Shown here: in pieces, positions 52,886 to 61,283 of the stretch
Layout: every line of letters starts with the position of its first letter
How positions within the stretch are numbered: the stretch's first letter is position 1
Assembly (NCBI GenBank): GCA_965217625.1
Contig: OZ244557.1
Location: 124,001 to 188,000 of the forward strand
DNA: 64,000 nt
Direction: 5' to 3'
From: TK10-74A sp965217625
GTDB taxonomy: Bacteria > Chloroflexota > Dehalococcoidia > Bin125
The notes under the pieces: model-generated
What the model was told of the DNA's origin: nothing
Databases searched by the model: none
The model's input: only the letters and a program-made list of their open reading frames with translations
Program-made: the position numbers and the translations under genes

Positions 52886-53319
52886 GACGGCGTCCCCCCG
52901 CCGCTGGCCTCGAGGTCGGCCGGGAACTCGCTCTCGACGAGCGCCAACTCGCGCTCCCAGACCTCGGGGTTCCAGATCTCCAAACATTCCCGACGGCCCA
53001 GCAGGACGGCCTGCCCCGTGAGCTGCGCCCGCTCGCGAAAGCGCGCCGGCAGCAAGATCCGCCCCTGCCCGTCCAGCTCGACCTCCGTCGAACTGCCGTA
53101 TAGGGCGCGGCGGAGGCGGCGGCCACGCGGTTGGCTCGCCGACTCCCGAGTCAGATCCTCCGCCGTGCGGTCGAACTCCGCGGCGGTATAGAGTTCCAGA
53201 CAGCCGTCGGCGCTCTGCGTGACGACGCCACCCTCCGCGAACGCGGCGCGATAGCGCGCCGGCACGGCCATGCGGCCGCGATTGTCCAGGGAGTGAGCGA
53301 AGGTGCCTCGGAAGGCCAA
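52882..53319 (-). CDS. mraZ: Transcriptional regulator MraZ
   Basis: MraZ has two SpoVT/AbrB-like halves: FRGTFAHSLDNRGRMAVPARYR at the start and VELDGQGRILLPARFRERAQL in the middle, each holding the DxxGR motif. It forms ring oligomers and regulates its own operon. The TTG at 53319 gives MAFRGTF, matching the family start and length (145 residues). GTG at 53343 is an alternative (153 residues). An ATG just between them is out of frame. The operator array at 53392-53441 lies 72 bp upstream. Confidence 0.93.
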   Translation of the reverse strand: MAFRGTFAHSLDNRGRMAVPARYRAAFAEGGVVTQSADGCLELYTAAEFDRTAEDLTRESASQPRGRRLRRALYGSSTEVELDGQGRILLPARFRERAQLTGQAVLLGRRECLEIWNPEVWERELALVESEFPADLEASGGGTPS

Positions 53320-53391
53320 CGCGCGACATCCGTTTCCGGTCACTTTCCGGGGGGCTGAGGATTCCGTTTCCCCTGTGTGGACCTCCGACCA

Positions 53392-53441
53392 AGGTCCCCA
53401 CTTCTCCCCACAACAGGACACATCGTGCCACTATTCCCCAC
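53392..53441 (-). promoter_or_regulatory. MraZ operator: five 10-bp-spaced GTGGG-type direct repeats
   Basis: On the minus strand the segment reads as five consecutive 10-mers, GTGGGGAATA, GTGGCACGAT, GTGTCCTGTT, GTGGGGAGAA and GTGGGGACCT. Three keep TGGGG and all keep GTG at the same phase. MraZ in E. coli and Mycoplasma binds TGGGN repeats with 5-nt spacers, the same 10-bp period. TTGACA at 53445-53450 lies just upstream. Confidence 0.85.
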
Positions 53442-53444
53442 TGT

Positions 53445-53450
53445 TGTCAA
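53445..53450 (-). promoter_or_regulatory. -35 element of the mraZ promoter
   Basis: A perfect TTGACA is followed 17 nt later by CACGAT (53422-53427), a weak -10 that falls inside the MraZ repeats. Binding of MraZ would therefore block RNA polymerase. Confidence 0.55.
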
Positions 53451-53544
53451 CACCTGCGTCAAGCGTTCGCAGGAAAAATCTTTTTCGCCCCCATTTCCAG
53501 CCCGATCGCGCCCCCGCGGTGCGCCAGCCGAAGGGCCCTGCCAG

Positions 53545-54054
53545 ATGGCGATAAGCCTCCGCGTCGCCATTCTCACCGTCAGCGACCGCGGCGCCCGCGG
53601 CCAGCGCGAGGACACGTCGGGCCCCGCGATCGCCGAGCTGCTCGCGCCCCTGGGGGCGAAGATCGTCGAAAAAGCGATCGTGCCCGATCAGGCCGATCGC
53701 ATCAGCGCGCAACTGCGCGCATGGGTCGCCGAGCCGGGCATCAACTGCATCGTCACGACGGGCGGCACCGGCCTCGGTCCGCGCGATGTCACGCCCGAGG
53801 CGACGCGCCCCGTCATCGAGCGCGAGATCCCCGGCCTGGCCGAGGTCATGCGCGCCGAGGGCCTGCGTCACACGCCTAAGGCCGCCCTCAGCCGCGGCCT
53901 CGCCGGGGCCAGCGGTACGACCCTGATCCTCAACCTGCCCGGCTCCGAGCGCGGCGTGCGCGAGAACCTGGGCGCCGTCCTGCCCGTCCTGGCGCACGCC
54001 GTCGAACTGCTCGCCGGCGTCACCGAGCACCCCCCAGCCGCGCCCCCGTCATGA
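53545..54054 (+). CDS. moaB: Molybdenum cofactor biosynthesis protein MoaB/Mog
   Basis: This 169-residue protein has VAILTVSDRGARGQREDTSGPAIAELL, CIVTTGGTGLGPRDVTPEATRPVIEREIPGLAEVMR and LILNLPGSERGVRENLGAVLPVLAHAVELL, the full MoaB/Mog molybdopterin-binding family set. These proteins adenylylate molybdopterin before metal insertion. No other molybdenum cofactor gene is adjacent. The ATG at 53545 was chosen by fit to the family; the ribosome site is weak. It is divergent from mraZ. Confidence 0.92.
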   Translation: MAISLRVAILTVSDRGARGQREDTSGPAIAELLAPLGAKIVEKAIVPDQADRISAQLRAWVAEPGINCIVTTGGTGLGPRDVTPEATRPVIEREIPGLAEVMRAEGLRHTPKAALSRGLAGASGTTLILNLPGSERGVRENLGAVLPVLAHAVELLAGVTEHPPAAPPS

Positions 54055-54067
54055 CCGGTCCCCCGTC

Positions 54068-54772
54068 ATGACCGCCCCCGCGCTGCGCATCGACATCCTC
54101 TCCATCTTCCCGGAGGTCTTCGCCGCGCCGCTCGACACCGGCATCCTGCGCCGCGCGCGCGAGGCCGGCCTCGTCGGCATCCACAGCCACGACCTGCGCG
54201 ACTGGACGACCGACAAGCACCGCAGCGTCGACGACGCCCCCTACGGCGGCGGCGCCGGCATGGTCATGCGCCCCGAGCCCTGGTTCGCCGCCGTCGAGTC
54301 GCTGCGCGCCGATGCCGCGCCGCCCGGCCGCGCCGTGCTGCTCACCCCCCAGGGCCGTCCCTTCACCCAGGCCCTCGCGCGCGAGCTCGCCGCCGAGCCC
54401 CGCCTCATCCTCATGGCCGCCCGCTACGAGGGCATCGACGAGCGCGTCCGCGCCCACCTCGCCGACGACGAGATCTCGATCGGCGACTACGTGCTCAGCG
54501 GCGGCGAGATTCCGGCCATGGTCCTCGTCGAGGCCGTCGTCCGGCTGCTGCCCGGCGCGCTGGGCTCCCCCGCGTCGCTGGCCGAGGAGTCGCACCAGGA
54601 CGGCCTGCTCGAGTACCCGCACTACACCCGGCCGGCCGACTTCCGCGGCTGGCGCGTCCCCGACATCCTGCTCAGCGGCGACCACGCCCGCATCGACGCC
54701 TGGCGCCGGCAGCAGCGCCTCGATCGGACGGCCGTGCGTCGTCCGGACCTGCTCGGCGGTCGGGGGATGTGA
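54068..54772 (+). CDS. trmD: tRNA (guanine37-N1)-methyltransferase
   Basis: This 234-residue knotted methyltransferase has IDILSIFPEVF, DDAPYGGGAGMVMRPEP, LLTPQGRPFTQALARELA, LILMAARYEGIDERVR and the knot ISIGDYVLSGGEIPAMVLVEAVVRLLPG, then EYPHYTRPADFRGWRVPDILLSGDHARI. It methylates G37 beside tRNA anticodons. It lies 13 bp after moaB and would normally precede rplS, but an IS element now intervenes. Confidence 0.98.
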   Translation: MTAPALRIDILSIFPEVFAAPLDTGILRRAREAGLVGIHSHDLRDWTTDKHRSVDDAPYGGGAGMVMRPEPWFAAVESLRADAAPPGRAVLLTPQGRPFTQALARELAAEPRLILMAARYEGIDERVRAHLADDEISIGDYVLSGGEIPAMVLVEAVVRLLPGALGSPASLAEESHQDGLLEYPHYTRPADFRGWRVPDILLSGDHARIDAWRRQQRLDRTAVRRPDLLGGRGM

Positions 54773-54778
54773 ACGGAC

Positions 54779-54796
54779 GTCCGCCGCAGGGCGGAC
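54779..54796 (+). terminator. Hairpin just after trmD
   Basis: GTCCGCC-GCAG-GGCGGAC forms a 7-bp stem 6 nt after the trmD stop. A second stem, GCGCCCCC/GGGGGCGC (54813-54840), follows. Neither has a U-tract. Confidence 0.5.
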
Positions 54797-54839
54797 GGCG
54801 CGTGGCGCAGCAGCGCCCCCGCCGTTACGGTCGGGGGCG

Positions 54840-54948
54840 CTGGTGGGGCCGCCCGTTATCGGGTGGCGACGGCAGGCCGGGGCCTCTAGGCGGGAAACCC
54901 GCGAACCGGCCCGCTGGCGTCGGGGGGTCACGCCCCCGGCTCCACCAG
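54840..54948 (+). other. Possible structured noncoding RNA element
   Basis: CTGGTGGGGCC (54840-54850) pairs along all 11 positions with GGCTCCACCAG (54938-54948). Inside are three arms: GCCCG-TTAT-CGGGT, then a composite arm (GACGGCAG with CTGGCGTC, one mismatch, capped by GCCGG/CCGGC and GCGGG-AAA-CCCGC), then GGGGG-TCACG-CCCCC. Two pairs are G-U on the plus strand and would be A-C on the minus strand, which favours plus-strand transcription. It matches no RNA family I recognise and lacks a tRNA T loop. All of 54773-55007 is otherwise noncoding. Confidence 0.5.
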
Positions 54949-55007
54949 TATTCTACCATACGCCCGGCCGGCGGCCCAGGGCGACCGCGCGGGGCCCCGC
55001 CGCCTAG

Positions 55008-55846
55008 GGCCTGTTTACATAGGGCGGGGTTTCCGGCAGAGTGGTGCTGGTTGTGGTGGCGGGCGAGGATCAGCGATGGAACTGACGGACGCCCAATACG
55101 AACGGATTGCGCCCTACCTGCCGCAGCCGAGCGGCCACACCAAGCTGCCGCACCGCCAGGTGCTCAACGCGCTGCTCTACGTGGCCGAGCAGGGGTGTAA
55201 ATGGCGGGCCTTGCCCGAATCCTTCGGGCCGTGGCACACCGTCTACCAGCGGCTCAATCGGTGGGCCAAGCGGGGCGTGCTGGAGCGGGTCTTCGGAGAG
55301 TTGCAGCGCGACCAGATGGCGGGACGCCATCTGGAAGTGCTGTCGCTGGACAGCACGATCATCAAGCTCCACCCGGACGCCAGTGGGGCGCGGAAAAAAG
55401 GGGGCGCCAAGCGATCGGGCGCTCGCGCGGGGGCTTGACCACCAAGCTCCACGCGCTGGTCCTCAACGATCGCACCCCGCTGGGGCTGGCGCTCTCGCCC
55501 GGGCAGGCCGGGGACGCGCCCTGGGGGCGGGCGTTGCTGCGGGACCTGGGCGCGCCGCCCGGCCGGCCCGCCCTCCTGATGGATCGCGCCTACGAAGGCG
55601 ACGAGACGCGCGCCCTGGCGCAAGACCTCGGCTACCGGCCGGTCGTGCCGCCCCACCCCGCGCGCGCCCACCCGTGGGACTACGACCGGACCCTCTACCG
55701 CCAGCGCAACGAGGTGGAGCGCTTCTTCCGCCGCCTCAAACGCTTCCGGCGCATCGCCACCCGCTACGACAAACTGGACGTCGTCTTCCTCGCCTTCATC
55801 CACCTCGCCGTCATCTACGATGCCCTGCAACCTATGTAAACAGGCC
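55008..55846 (+). mobile_element. IS5-family insertion sequence (about 839 bp)
   Basis: The ends are a perfect 16-bp inverted repeat (GGCCTGTTTACATAGG at left, its complement at right), flanked by CTAG on both sides, a 4-bp target duplication (or TA if the repeat is taken as longer). Inside is one transposase split by a -1 shift at AAAAAAGGGGG, the arrangement used by IS427-group IS5 elements. Both ends and the catalytic residues are intact, so it may be active. It separates trmD from rplS. Confidence 0.93.
55076..55839 (+). CDS. IS5-family DDE transposase, two frames joined by -1 frameshift
   Basis: Frame one (55076-55438) holds the N-terminal DNA-binding part (LTDAQYERIAPYLPQ, CKWRALPESFGPWHTVYQRLNRW) and the first Asp (LSLDSTII). 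After CGG AAA AAA GGG a -1 shift at about 55394-55400 joins RGRQAIGRSRGGLTTKLHALV, the second Asp (LMDRAYEGDETR) and the Glu (NEVERFFRRLKRFRRIATRYDK). The fused product is about 254 residues, normal for this group. Slippage at the A6 run, translational or transcriptional, is the likely route. Confidence 0.9.
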
Positions 55847-55996
55847 CTAGCCGAGACCCTTCCCGGACGACCCGACCTCCGCCCGGTACTCCGCGATCAG
55901 GCGCTCCACGTCGTTGGGGCGGATGCCAAGCTCCCGCGCCCGCCGCTCTCCGTAGCGGAGCAACTCTCGCCACTCGCGGTCGTCATCCTGTGGCAT
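55847..55996 (-). CDS. Small antitoxin-like protein abutting the IS element
   Basis: This 49-residue protein (MPQDDDREWRELLRYGERR then ARELGIRPNDVERLIAEYRAEV) resembles short antitoxins paired with PIN toxins, which share an E-x-G-x-R-A-x-E-L-G-I...DVERL pattern. GAGG precedes the ATG at 55996; ATG at 56014 is also possible. Its TAG stop lies within the CTAG target duplication and would also exist before insertion. No toxin gene follows on the far side of the IS, so it is an orphan or the toxin was lost. Confidence 0.6.
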   Translation of the reverse strand: MPQDDDREWRELLRYGERRARELGIRPNDVERLIAEYRAEVGSSGKGLG

Positions 55997-56122
55997 GGGC
56001 GCCTCAATTCTCATCGAGTCTTCCCGAGGTATACGCTTCTCGGCGCGCGCCCCCGACGCCAAACGACGCCCCCGACACCGACGCCCGACCCCCACATCTC
56101 GCCCAGCGACCGGGCCCGTGCC

Positions 56123-56128
56123 TACAAT
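56123..56128 (+). promoter_or_regulatory. -10 box placed 6 nt before the rplS start
   Basis: TACAAT is followed by GCCCCC and the ATG at 56135. With normal promoter geometry transcription would begin at or next to the start codon. No ribosome binding site is visible. Confidence 0.5.
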
Positions 56129-56134
56129 GCCCCC

Positions 56135-56503
<369 letters not shown>

Positions 56504-56585
56504 TCGCGGCCCGCGCTCGGTTCTCCTCCCCGCCCCCGGCTAGACTCGACTCCTCCGACCTCCCCTGTTGAGAGGCGCACGCCGC

Positions 56586-59368
56586 GTGCCGCCAGCCGCC
56601 CACTCGCCCGACCCCGGCCGCCCCGCCCTCGCCGTGTCCGTGTACGCGGAGGTCGCGGTCAACGCCGGACGACCCCTGCGGCAGCCCTTCACCTACGCCG
56701 TCCCGCCCGATTTCCTCGCCCGCAGCGGCCCCCTGCGCGTCGGCCACGGCGTCTTCGTGCCCTTCGGGCGCAAGGTCGTGCAGGGCGTCGTGCTGGCCCT
56801 GCGCAACGACACCGACATCGCCTCGCCGCGCCCCATCCAGGCACGCATCGACCCCGACGACCCGACGCCGCTGCTGACGCCGGCCCAGGCCGCCCTGGCC
56901 CGCTGGATCGGCGAGACCTGGCTCGCCTCGCTGTGGAGCTGCGTGTCGCTGTTCCTGCCCCGTCGCATGACGGCCGCCCCGCTGCGCATCCTGTCTGCCG
57001 GCGACCCCGCGCCCCCGTCCGACGACGATCCGCTTAGCGACCTCCAGGCCGCCCTCCTCGCCGACGTGCGCGCCCGCGGCCCCATCGACGCCGAGCGGCT
57101 CGCCGCCCTGCGCGACGACGGCCCCATCGACGCCGCGCTGGAGGGGCTCGTGCGTCGCGCCCTCGTTGATGAGCGCTTCGAGTTGGCCCGCGTTCCCGCC
57201 CCGCCGGCGCCCGAGGTCGAGCTGGCGCTGGCCGTTCCCCTCAATGCCGCCGCCGCCGCCCTGCGCGACTGGCCCGCGTCGCGGCGCTCGCGCAAGGCCG
57301 GCCTGCTGGAGCGGCTGCAGGCCGGCCCCGCCCCCTTCGACGAGGCGCGCCGTCTGGCCGGCAGCCGCGACGCCATCGCGCGCTGGCTGGCCGACGGGGC
57401 GCTCGTCGTCCGCGACCCGGCCGGCGACGACGTCCGCCTCGCCCCGCGCTTCCGCGACGACCCCGCCGCCGCCGACGCGGCCATCCTCGCCCTGCGCCGC
57501 AGCGCCGCCGAGCGCCGCGGCGCGGCCCTGATCGGTGCACTGCTGGCCGGCCCCCGGCCCGATCGCGAGGCCCGCGCCGAAGCCGGCGCCACCGCCGCCG
57601 ACGTCGACGCCCTCGTCGAGCGCGGGCTGCTGCGCCGTCGCGCCGCCGGAGGGCCGCCCCCGGCCGGGTCGCCGCCCGCCGCCCCCGTGCTGACGGCCGA
57701 TCAGGCCCGCGCCTACGCCGCCGTCGCCGCCGCCCTCGACGACGCCCGACGCTCCCCCGGCCCCACGCCCGACCCCCGCCTGTTGCTGCTGTGCGGCGTC
57801 ACCGGCAGCGGCAAGACCGAGGTCTACCTGGCCGCCGCCGAGCGCGTCCGCGACGCGGGCGGCGTGACGCTCGTGCTCGTGCCCGAGATCGCCCTCGCGC
57901 CGCAGACCGTCGACCGCTTCCGGGCCCGCATGCCCGGGCGCGTCGCCGTGCTGCACTCCGGCCTCCGCCCCGGCGAACTCGAGGAGTACCGCCGGCGCAT
58001 CCGCGACCGCGAGGTCGACGTCGTCGTCGGCTCGCGCTCCGCCCTGTTCGCGCCCACCGCCGACCCCGCCCTGATCATCGTCGACGAGGAGCACGAGTGG
58101 ACCTACAAGCAGATCGAGCCGGCGCCCCGCTACCACGTCCGCGAGGTCGTCGAGCGCTACTGCGAGCTGACCGGCGCCGTCGCCCTGTTCGGCTCGGCGA
58201 CGCCCGACCTCGTCACCTACGCGCGCGCCCGCGTCGGCCGCTACTCCCTGCTCGACCTGCCGCAGCGCGTGCGCAGCCCCGCGCGCGGCGAGTCGATCCC
58301 GCCCGCCATCCCGCTGCCCACCGTCGAGGTCGTCGACCTGCGCGAGGAGTTAGTGGCCGGCAACCGCTCGATCTTCTCCCGCGCCCTGCGGACGGCGCTC
58401 GACGCCGCGCTCGCCGGCGGGCAACAGGCGATGCTCTTCCTCAACCGGCGCGGCGCCGGCATCGTCGTCTGTCGTACCTGCGGCGAGGCCGTCGGCTGCG
58501 ACCGCTGCGACATCCCCCTCACGCTGCACCAATACCCCGCCCCGCCCGACGGCTCGCGTCCGCCCGGCTCGGCACTGCACTGCCACGAGTGCGGCTTCCG
58601 CGCCGCGCCGCCGCGCCGCTGCCCGAACTGCGGCAGCGATCGCGTCCGTCCGATGGGCATGGGCACCGAGCGCCTTGAGGCCGAGGTCGAGCGCGCCTTC
58701 CCGCCGCCCGCACGCTGCGCTGGGACCGCGACACCGTGCGCGGCCGCGACGGTCACCGCCGCCTGCTCGAACGCTTCCGCGACGGCGAGGCCAACGTGCT
58801 CGTCGGCACGCAGATGATCGCCAAGGGGCTCGACCTGCCGCAGGTCACGCTCGTCGGCGTGATCAACGCCGACCTCTCGCTGCGCCTGCCCGACTACACC
58901 GGCCCCGAGCGCACCTTCCAGCTGATCAGCCAGGTCGCCGGCCGGGCCGGACGCGGCGCCGACCCCGGCCACGTCGTCGTGCAGAGCTACGCGCCCGATC
59001 ACCCCGCCATCATCGCCGCCGCCGCGCACGACTACGACGCCTTCGCCGCCGCCGAACTCGACGCCCGCGCCGCCCACGACTACCCCCCCACCGGCCGCCT
59101 CGCCCGCCTCGTCTACGCCGATAAGGACCGCGCCCGCGCCCGCGACGTCGCCGCCACGATGGCCGCCAGCCTGATCGAGGACCGCGACCGGCGCGGTCTG
59201 CCGGGCCCGGAGATCCTGGGGCCGACGCCGGCCTTCATCGGCCGTCGCCGCGGCCTCTACCGCCAGCAGATCACGCTGCGCGGCGCCGACCCCCTGCCCC
59301 TGCTGCAGCGCATCGACTTCCCCCGCGGCTGGACCGTCGATATCGACCCGGCGGGGCTGCTCTCCTAA
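56586..59368 (+). pseudogene. priA: Primosomal helicase PriA, frameshifted
   Basis: The first frame carries the N-terminal DNA-binding domain (FTYAVPPDF, VFVPFGRKVVQGVVL), Walker A GVTGSGKTEVYL, DEEHEWTYKQ and the zinc-binding CRTCGEAVGCDRCD...CHECG...CPNCG. Near 58701-58712 the frame is lost after ERAFP. The -1 frame then continues RTLRWDRDTVRG, GTQMIAKGLDLPQVTLVGVINADLSL and ISQVAGRAGRG to the stop at 59368. A single-base deletion in a CCG/GCC run explains it. Sequencing error, a true mutation or recoding are all possible. The joined product would be about 927 residues. GTG at 56586 follows GAGAGG. Confidence 0.88.
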
Positions 59369-59399
59369 TGCGGCTTACCTGTGATCGCGGCCGGGCTCC

Positions 59400-59636
59400 C
59401 TACTCCCTCGCTGCGTCCTCCTCGGAGGCGCCGAGCACCCGAGCAACCTCGTCCTTCGGGATGCCTGCCAATCCGAGGATGTAGGCCGCCTCTTGGTCGT
59501 CGATCAGTTTCGTCAGGGGAACCGGGATTCGTCGGGTCGAGCCTGGGCGCTTGTAATACTCCCGACGATAGCTCCGATCCTTGTACTTGTACCCGTGTTT
59601 GCGTAACGTTCCGACGATCAGTTTCTTCGAAGGCAT
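59400..59636 (-). CDS. HicA-like small protein lacking the usual catalytic histidine
   Basis: This 78-residue protein begins MPSKKLIVGTLRKHGYKYKDRSYRREYYKRPGSTRRIPVPLTK and continues EAAYILGLAGI, following the HicA scheme (short helix, three strands, C-terminal helix with AGI). The GSHH/GDHH motif whose His acts in HicA is replaced by SYRREYY. Its start overlaps the HicB-like stop by one base (TGATG). The function may be changed, or the homology may be only at fold level. Confidence 0.55.
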   Translation of the reverse strand: MPSKKLIVGTLRKHGYKYKDRSYRREYYKRPGSTRRIPVPLTKLIDDQEAAYILGLAGIPKDEVARVLGASEEDAARE

Positions 59637-59944
59637 CAGGAGATAAGCATCCCCAGTTTCGCCTCCTTGATCTTCGGATTCGAGATGATGGTCTCCGCTT
59701 TCGATGCGGCTTGCGCATCATCCGGACTCCACCCATGTTCTTCGAGAAACGGGATCAAGTCCCCATCCTTGCGCAGATCCTCGAAGAGGAAAGCAACGAC
59801 CTCCTCGATACAGGATTGCAACTCTTCGAACGTTTCGCCTCCCGCGCACAGCCCCAACTCGTTACAGGTTGCAGCCCAATAGCCAGACTCGGGATGCTGT
59901 TTCGCTTGCCACTCCACCATCCCGTCGATCTCGTAGCCTGCCAT
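59636..59944 (-). CDS. HicB-like antitoxin
   Basis: This 102-residue protein has EWQAKQHPESGYWAATCNELGLCAGGETFEELQSCIEEVVAFLFEDL, the HicB partial RNase H-like fold (YWA..PEL.G..T.G.T.EE...I.EA pattern). HicB normally inhibits HicA and represses the operon, but no terminal DNA-binding domain is evident in this short form. GGGGAGG precedes the start. The promoter is probably TTGACA-N17-TAGGAG at 59977-60005. It is encoded first, before the HicA-like gene. Confidence 0.7.
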   Translation of the reverse strand: MAGYEIDGMVEWQAKQHPESGYWAATCNELGLCAGGETFEELQSCIEEVVAFLFEDLRKDGDLIPFLEEHGWSPDDAQAASKAETIISNPKIKEAKLGMLIS

Positions 59945-59976
59945 GCCGGGATCCTCCCCTGTGTCTCTGTCCGTCC

Positions 59977-60005
59977 CTCCTATCAGGCACCCCCAGACCT
60001 GTCAA
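59977..60005 (-). promoter_or_regulatory. Promoter of the HicBA-like pair
   Basis: On the minus strand TTGACA (60000-60005) and TAGGAG (59977-59982) are 17 nt apart, about 30 nt before the HicB-like start codon. Confidence 0.55.
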
Positions 60006-60186
60006 GCGCGAATTGGCGTTCTCATCTTCCTCTTTGAGGCGCCACGAGCGGCGCTCCGCCTTCGAAGGCGGGGCGGGATCGTATGCAGGCCCGTTCTCGA
60101 TCATCGCTCGCCCGTGCGACTGTCGCTCCCGTGGTCGCCGCGCTGGCGGGGCTGCGCCAGAATGGACGCGAAGCCGGAGAGATGCC

Positions 60187-60696
60187 GTGGCCGTCCGACC
60201 GATCACCGTGATCCCGCGCGACGCGGGCGTGCTGCGCGCCAAGGCCAAGCGCGTGCGCGACGTCGACCGATCCATCCACCGCCTCGTGGAGGACATGATC
60301 GACTCCATGCACGCCGCCGGCGGCGTCGGCCTGGCCGCCCCGCAGATCGGCGTCTCGCTGCGGGTCATCGTCATCGGCCTGCCCGACCAGGAGCCCTTCG
60401 CGCTGCTCAACCCGGAGGTCGTCAAGCGCTCCGGCGAGCGGCAGCGGCTCGAAGGCTGCCTCAGCGTCCCGGGCTACCGCGGCGCGGTGACCCGCGCCAC
60501 GCGCGTCGTCGTCAAGGCCACCGACCTCCAGGGCCGCGAGATCCGCATCCGCGCCGAGGGCGACCTCCTGGCCCAGGCGCTGGAGCACGAGATCAACCAC
60601 ATCAACGGCATCCTCTATATCGACCAAGTCCACGACCCCGACGACCTGCGCCGCCTCACCCTCGCCGAGCCCGAGGACGCGTCGTCCGACGGCTGA
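60187..60696 (+). CDS. def: Peptide deformylase
   Basis: This 169-residue metalloenzyme has all three PDF motifs: GGVGLAAPQIG (about 44-54), EGCLSVPGYRG (Cys ligand) and QALEHEINHINGIL (HExxH). It removes formyl groups from new proteins. The start codon is GTG at 60187 with GGAGAG upstream. The 3' end overlaps an antisense antitoxin relic. Confidence 0.97.
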   Translation: MAVRPITVIPRDAGVLRAKAKRVRDVDRSIHRLVEDMIDSMHAAGGVGLAAPQIGVSLRVIVIGLPDQEPFALLNPEVVKRSGERQRLEGCLSVPGYRGAVTRATRVVVKATDLQGREIRIRAEGDLLAQALEHEINHINGILYIDQVHDPDDLRRLTLAEPEDASSDG

Positions 60697-60829
60697 GCCG
60701 CCTGCGGGCCCGCCGAATGTCATGCAGCCCGATCTCGGACAGGGTCTCGGCGCGCAGGGCGGCAAGCCGCTCGGGCGCGCCGGGACGAGCGACGACCTGG
60801 TCGTGCAGCGTGCGGTAGCTCTTCGCCAT
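60656..60829 (-). pseudogene. Truncated XRE-family antitoxin relic
   Basis: The 57-codon frame starts MAKSYRTLHDQVVARPGAPERLAALRAETLSEIGLHDIRRA, as in XRE-type antitoxins where a full helix-turn-helix follows. Here the frame runs into def antisense sequence (RRRLSRRTTRPRARRG, stop) and the DNA-binding core is absent. It seems to be the 5' remnant of a gene lost at the def 3' end. Confidence 0.65.
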
Positions 60830-60872
60830 GATGTCTCTCCCTCTCCGAACCGACCGCTCACGGACCGCGCGG

Positions 60873-61148
60873 CTACCGAGTGACGGCGAGCCGAAGGTCC
60901 AGCGTATCCAGGACGCGGAACAGCGTATCGAGGCGTGGGTTACCTTCGCCGGAGAGCGCGCGATACAGGGACTGCCTGCCCAACCCGCTGGCCTCGGCGA
61001 CGGCGGTCATCCCCTTGGCGCGGGCGACGTCGCCCACCGCCTTGGCGAAGAACGCCGGGTCACGCTCCTCCAGAGCGGCGTTGAGGTACGCGACCAGCGC
61101 CTCGTCGGTGTCGAGGAAGTCAACCGCATCGAACTTCTTGAGCTTCAT
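60873..61148 (-). CDS. HigA-like addiction-module antidote protein (orphan)
   Basis: This 91-residue helix-turn-helix protein of the TIGR02684 type has KKFDAVDFLDTDEALVAYLNAALEERDPAFFAKAVGDVARAKGMTAVAEASGLGRQSLYRALSGEGNPRLDTLFRVLDTLDLRL. Such antidotes normally follow a RelE/HigB-like toxin gene. No toxin frame is present upstream. A palindrome, TCGTCT-N10-AGACGA, 3 nt before the gene may be its operator. It may now act only as a regulator. Confidence 0.8.
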   Translation of the reverse strand: MKLKKFDAVDFLDTDEALVAYLNAALEERDPAFFAKAVGDVARAKGMTAVAEASGLGRQSLYRALSGEGNPRLDTLFRVLDTLDLRLAVTR

Positions 61149-61150
61149 CC

Positions 61151-61172
61151 TCGTCTTGTCTCATATAGACGA
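61151..61172. promoter_or_regulatory. Palindromic operator candidate of the antidote gene
   Basis: TCGTCT (61151-61156) and AGACGA (61167-61172) are perfect inverted half-sites around 10 nt, overlapping the likely promoter and leader of the gene at 60873-61148. Confidence 0.45.
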
Positions 61173-61283
61173 CACGAGGTCAAGAGGCATGGTGCACAGC
61201 AACCCGCTCCGGGCTGGGAGCTACCAGGCTCCCGACTACACTGAGCCACGCCCCGAGCCCCGACCAGCGCGCAGAGGGAACCC

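Noticed and set aside
54840..54948. tRNA or tmRNA, because of a 7-bp acceptor-like stem ending in ACCA
   Set aside because: There is no TTCRA T loop and no standard anticodon arm; the best closing stem is 11 bp, not 7.
55394..55400. Transposase regarded as a dead pseudogene because of the frame change
   Set aside because: The shift lies on an A6G run at the position used for recoding in IS5-family elements, and all catalytic residues and ends are intact.
55847..56014. Antitoxin gene truncated by the IS element
   Set aside because: The TAG stop lies in the CTAG target site and would be present before insertion as well, so the frame is not shortened by the IS.
58675..59124. Separate Arg/Pro-rich gene after the priA frameshift
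   Set aside because: The continuation of PriA motifs in another frame explains the region.
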